Shown piece by piece: positions 6,372-7,077 of a stretch of DNA of 7,077 bases. The notes beneath the pieces are model-generated. The model did no database searches. It had not been told where the DNA came from and worked only from the letters and a program-made list of their open reading frames with translations. Each line of letters begins with the position of its first letter. The first letter of the stretch is position 1. The stretch covers positions 1-7,077 of the forward strand of contig DAIRET010000154.1 in the NCBI GenBank assembly GCA_036795455.1, given 5' to 3'. Position numbers and translations under genes: made by a program. This stretch comes from DAIRET01 sp036795455 (GTDB taxonomy: Bacteria > Bacteroidota > Ignavibacteria > Ignavibacteriales > Ignavibacteriaceae).

Positions 6372-7077
6372 TTAATACCAATCTACAATTTCAAATTTGT
6401 CGTTATGAAAAACACCGTAGCAAGGTTTATCGAGCCATGTGCCGAGGTTAATGTAATAACCACGGTTTTCTTGTATGAATTGACGTGAATGCAAATGCCC
6501 GAAAATAACGTAATCATAACCACGATTAATAATACTTTTTGCAGAATCGAATAATCCGTCTGCTTCGCCGTAGTCCTTTTTTGTTGTGTAATCCCTGCTT
6601 GATTTACTAAAAAAACTGGCGACTTTTACACCCAGATCCGGGTGAATGAGATAATACAAACCCTGGAAAAATTTGTTCCTTAATATTTTTTTAAGAATAA
6701 GATAACCTAAATCATTTTTTACAAGTCCGTCCCCATGCCCGATAAAGAATTGCTTTCCATTTAAATCTATTGAAATCTCTTTTTCATACATGGTTATTCC
6801 GAATTCTTTTGTAAAGAAATCCCTGTGCATAAAATCGTGATTGCCGATGAAGTAATGTATTTTGACACCGTGTTCCGTAAGGTCCTTTAATGCCGTCAGT
6901 GTTCTGTAATAACCTTTCTGATAGACAAATCTATACTCGAACCAGTAATCGAAGAGATCACCAACTATAAAAAGTTCATCCGTATTGTCTCTGCAGAACT
7001 CAAGAAATTTAACGAGTAGTAACTCTTTCTTTTCTTCTTCTGGAGAGGCTTCCAATTCTTCAGTCTCTAAATCAATT
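6372..7077 (-). CDS. lpxH: UDP-2,3-diacylglucosamine hydrolase, LpxH-type metallophosphoesterase (N-terminus outside window)
   Basis: This is a calcineurin-like phosphoesterase predicted to cleave UDP-2,3-diacylglucosamine to lipid X and UMP in lipid A synthesis, acting at the cytoplasmic side of the inner membrane. Counting from the first visible full codon (bases 7076-7074), about 234 residues are present. In order they contain GDLFDYWFEYR, GNHDF, GHGDG and GHLHSRQ: the metal-binding Asp, Asn-His, His and His-x-His blocks of the family. The LFDYWFEYR variant is characteristic of LpxH-like proteins. The first metal motif (SDxHLG) is not visible and should lie roughly ten residues upstream. 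The frame is open to the window edge through IDLETEE, so a TTG at 7053-7055 that could be read as a start is internal. The stop (6372-6374) is one base from the PBP1A start. Full length is probably about 250 residues. Some Bacteroidota relatives are labelled only as metallophosphatases, so exact substrate is inferred. Confidence 0.85.
   Translation of the reverse strand, partial: IDLETEELEASPEEEKKELLLVKFLEFCRDNTDELFIVGDLFDYWFEYRFVYQKGYYRTLTALKDLTEHGVKIHYFIGNHDFMHRDFFTKEFGITMYEKEISIDLNGKQFFIGHGDGLVKNDLGYLILKKILRNKFFQGLYYLIHPDLGVKVASFFSKSSRDYTTKKDYGEADGLFDSAKSIINRGYDYVIFGHLHSRQFIQENRGYYINLGTWLDKPCYGVFHNDKFEIVDWY

Noticed and set aside
7053..7055. TTG as the start codon of the LpxH-type gene
   Set aside because: The frame stays open to the window edge and the essential SDxHLG metal motif has not yet appeared, so the real start lies outside the window.

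Overview
The window is low-GC, densely coded DNA that most resembles the Bacteroidota/Chlorobiota/Ignavibacteriota (FCB) group. The reasons are strong AT bias at third positions, poor Shine-Dalgarno sequences, a candidate promoter of the TTTG/TAnnTTTG type, and a class A penicillin-binding protein with the lysine-rich leader and Cys-containing tail I associate with that group. I favour an Ignavibacteria-like organism, but this is an inference from protein style, not a database match.

Layout. Two genes on the + strand occupy the left end: the last 33 codons of one protein (1-102) and, 26 bases on, a complete 245-residue protein (129-866). The second has a four-cysteine N-terminal motif followed by a GcvH-like domain that lacks the lipoyl-lysine sequence. 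The two C-terminal tails resemble each other, so they look like tandem paralogues. A long hairpin (874-939) separates them from a convergent block that fills the rest of the window on the - strand.

In its transcription order (right to left) the - strand block contains: a partial LpxH-type UDP-2,3-diacylglucosamine hydrolase (lipid A pathway) cut by the window edge; a complete bifunctional PBP1A (peptidoglycan synthesis) that starts one base after the lpxH stop codon; a tRNA-Leu(CAG); and hpnC, hpnD and hpnE, the three-enzyme route from farnesyl diphosphate to squalene via presqualene diphosphate and hydroxysqualene. The theme is cell-envelope building: outer-membrane lipid, wall polymer and membrane triterpenoid precursor. 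No squalene-hopene cyclase is in view, so whether the squalene becomes hopanoids cannot be told here.

The least ordinary parts are the tandem Cys-motif/GcvH-like proteins, whose function I do not know, and the arrangement in which hpnC starts only eight bases after the mature 3' end of the tRNA with no visible ribosome binding site. I found no CRISPR array, no transposase gene, and no gene-free stretch longer than about 130 bases.
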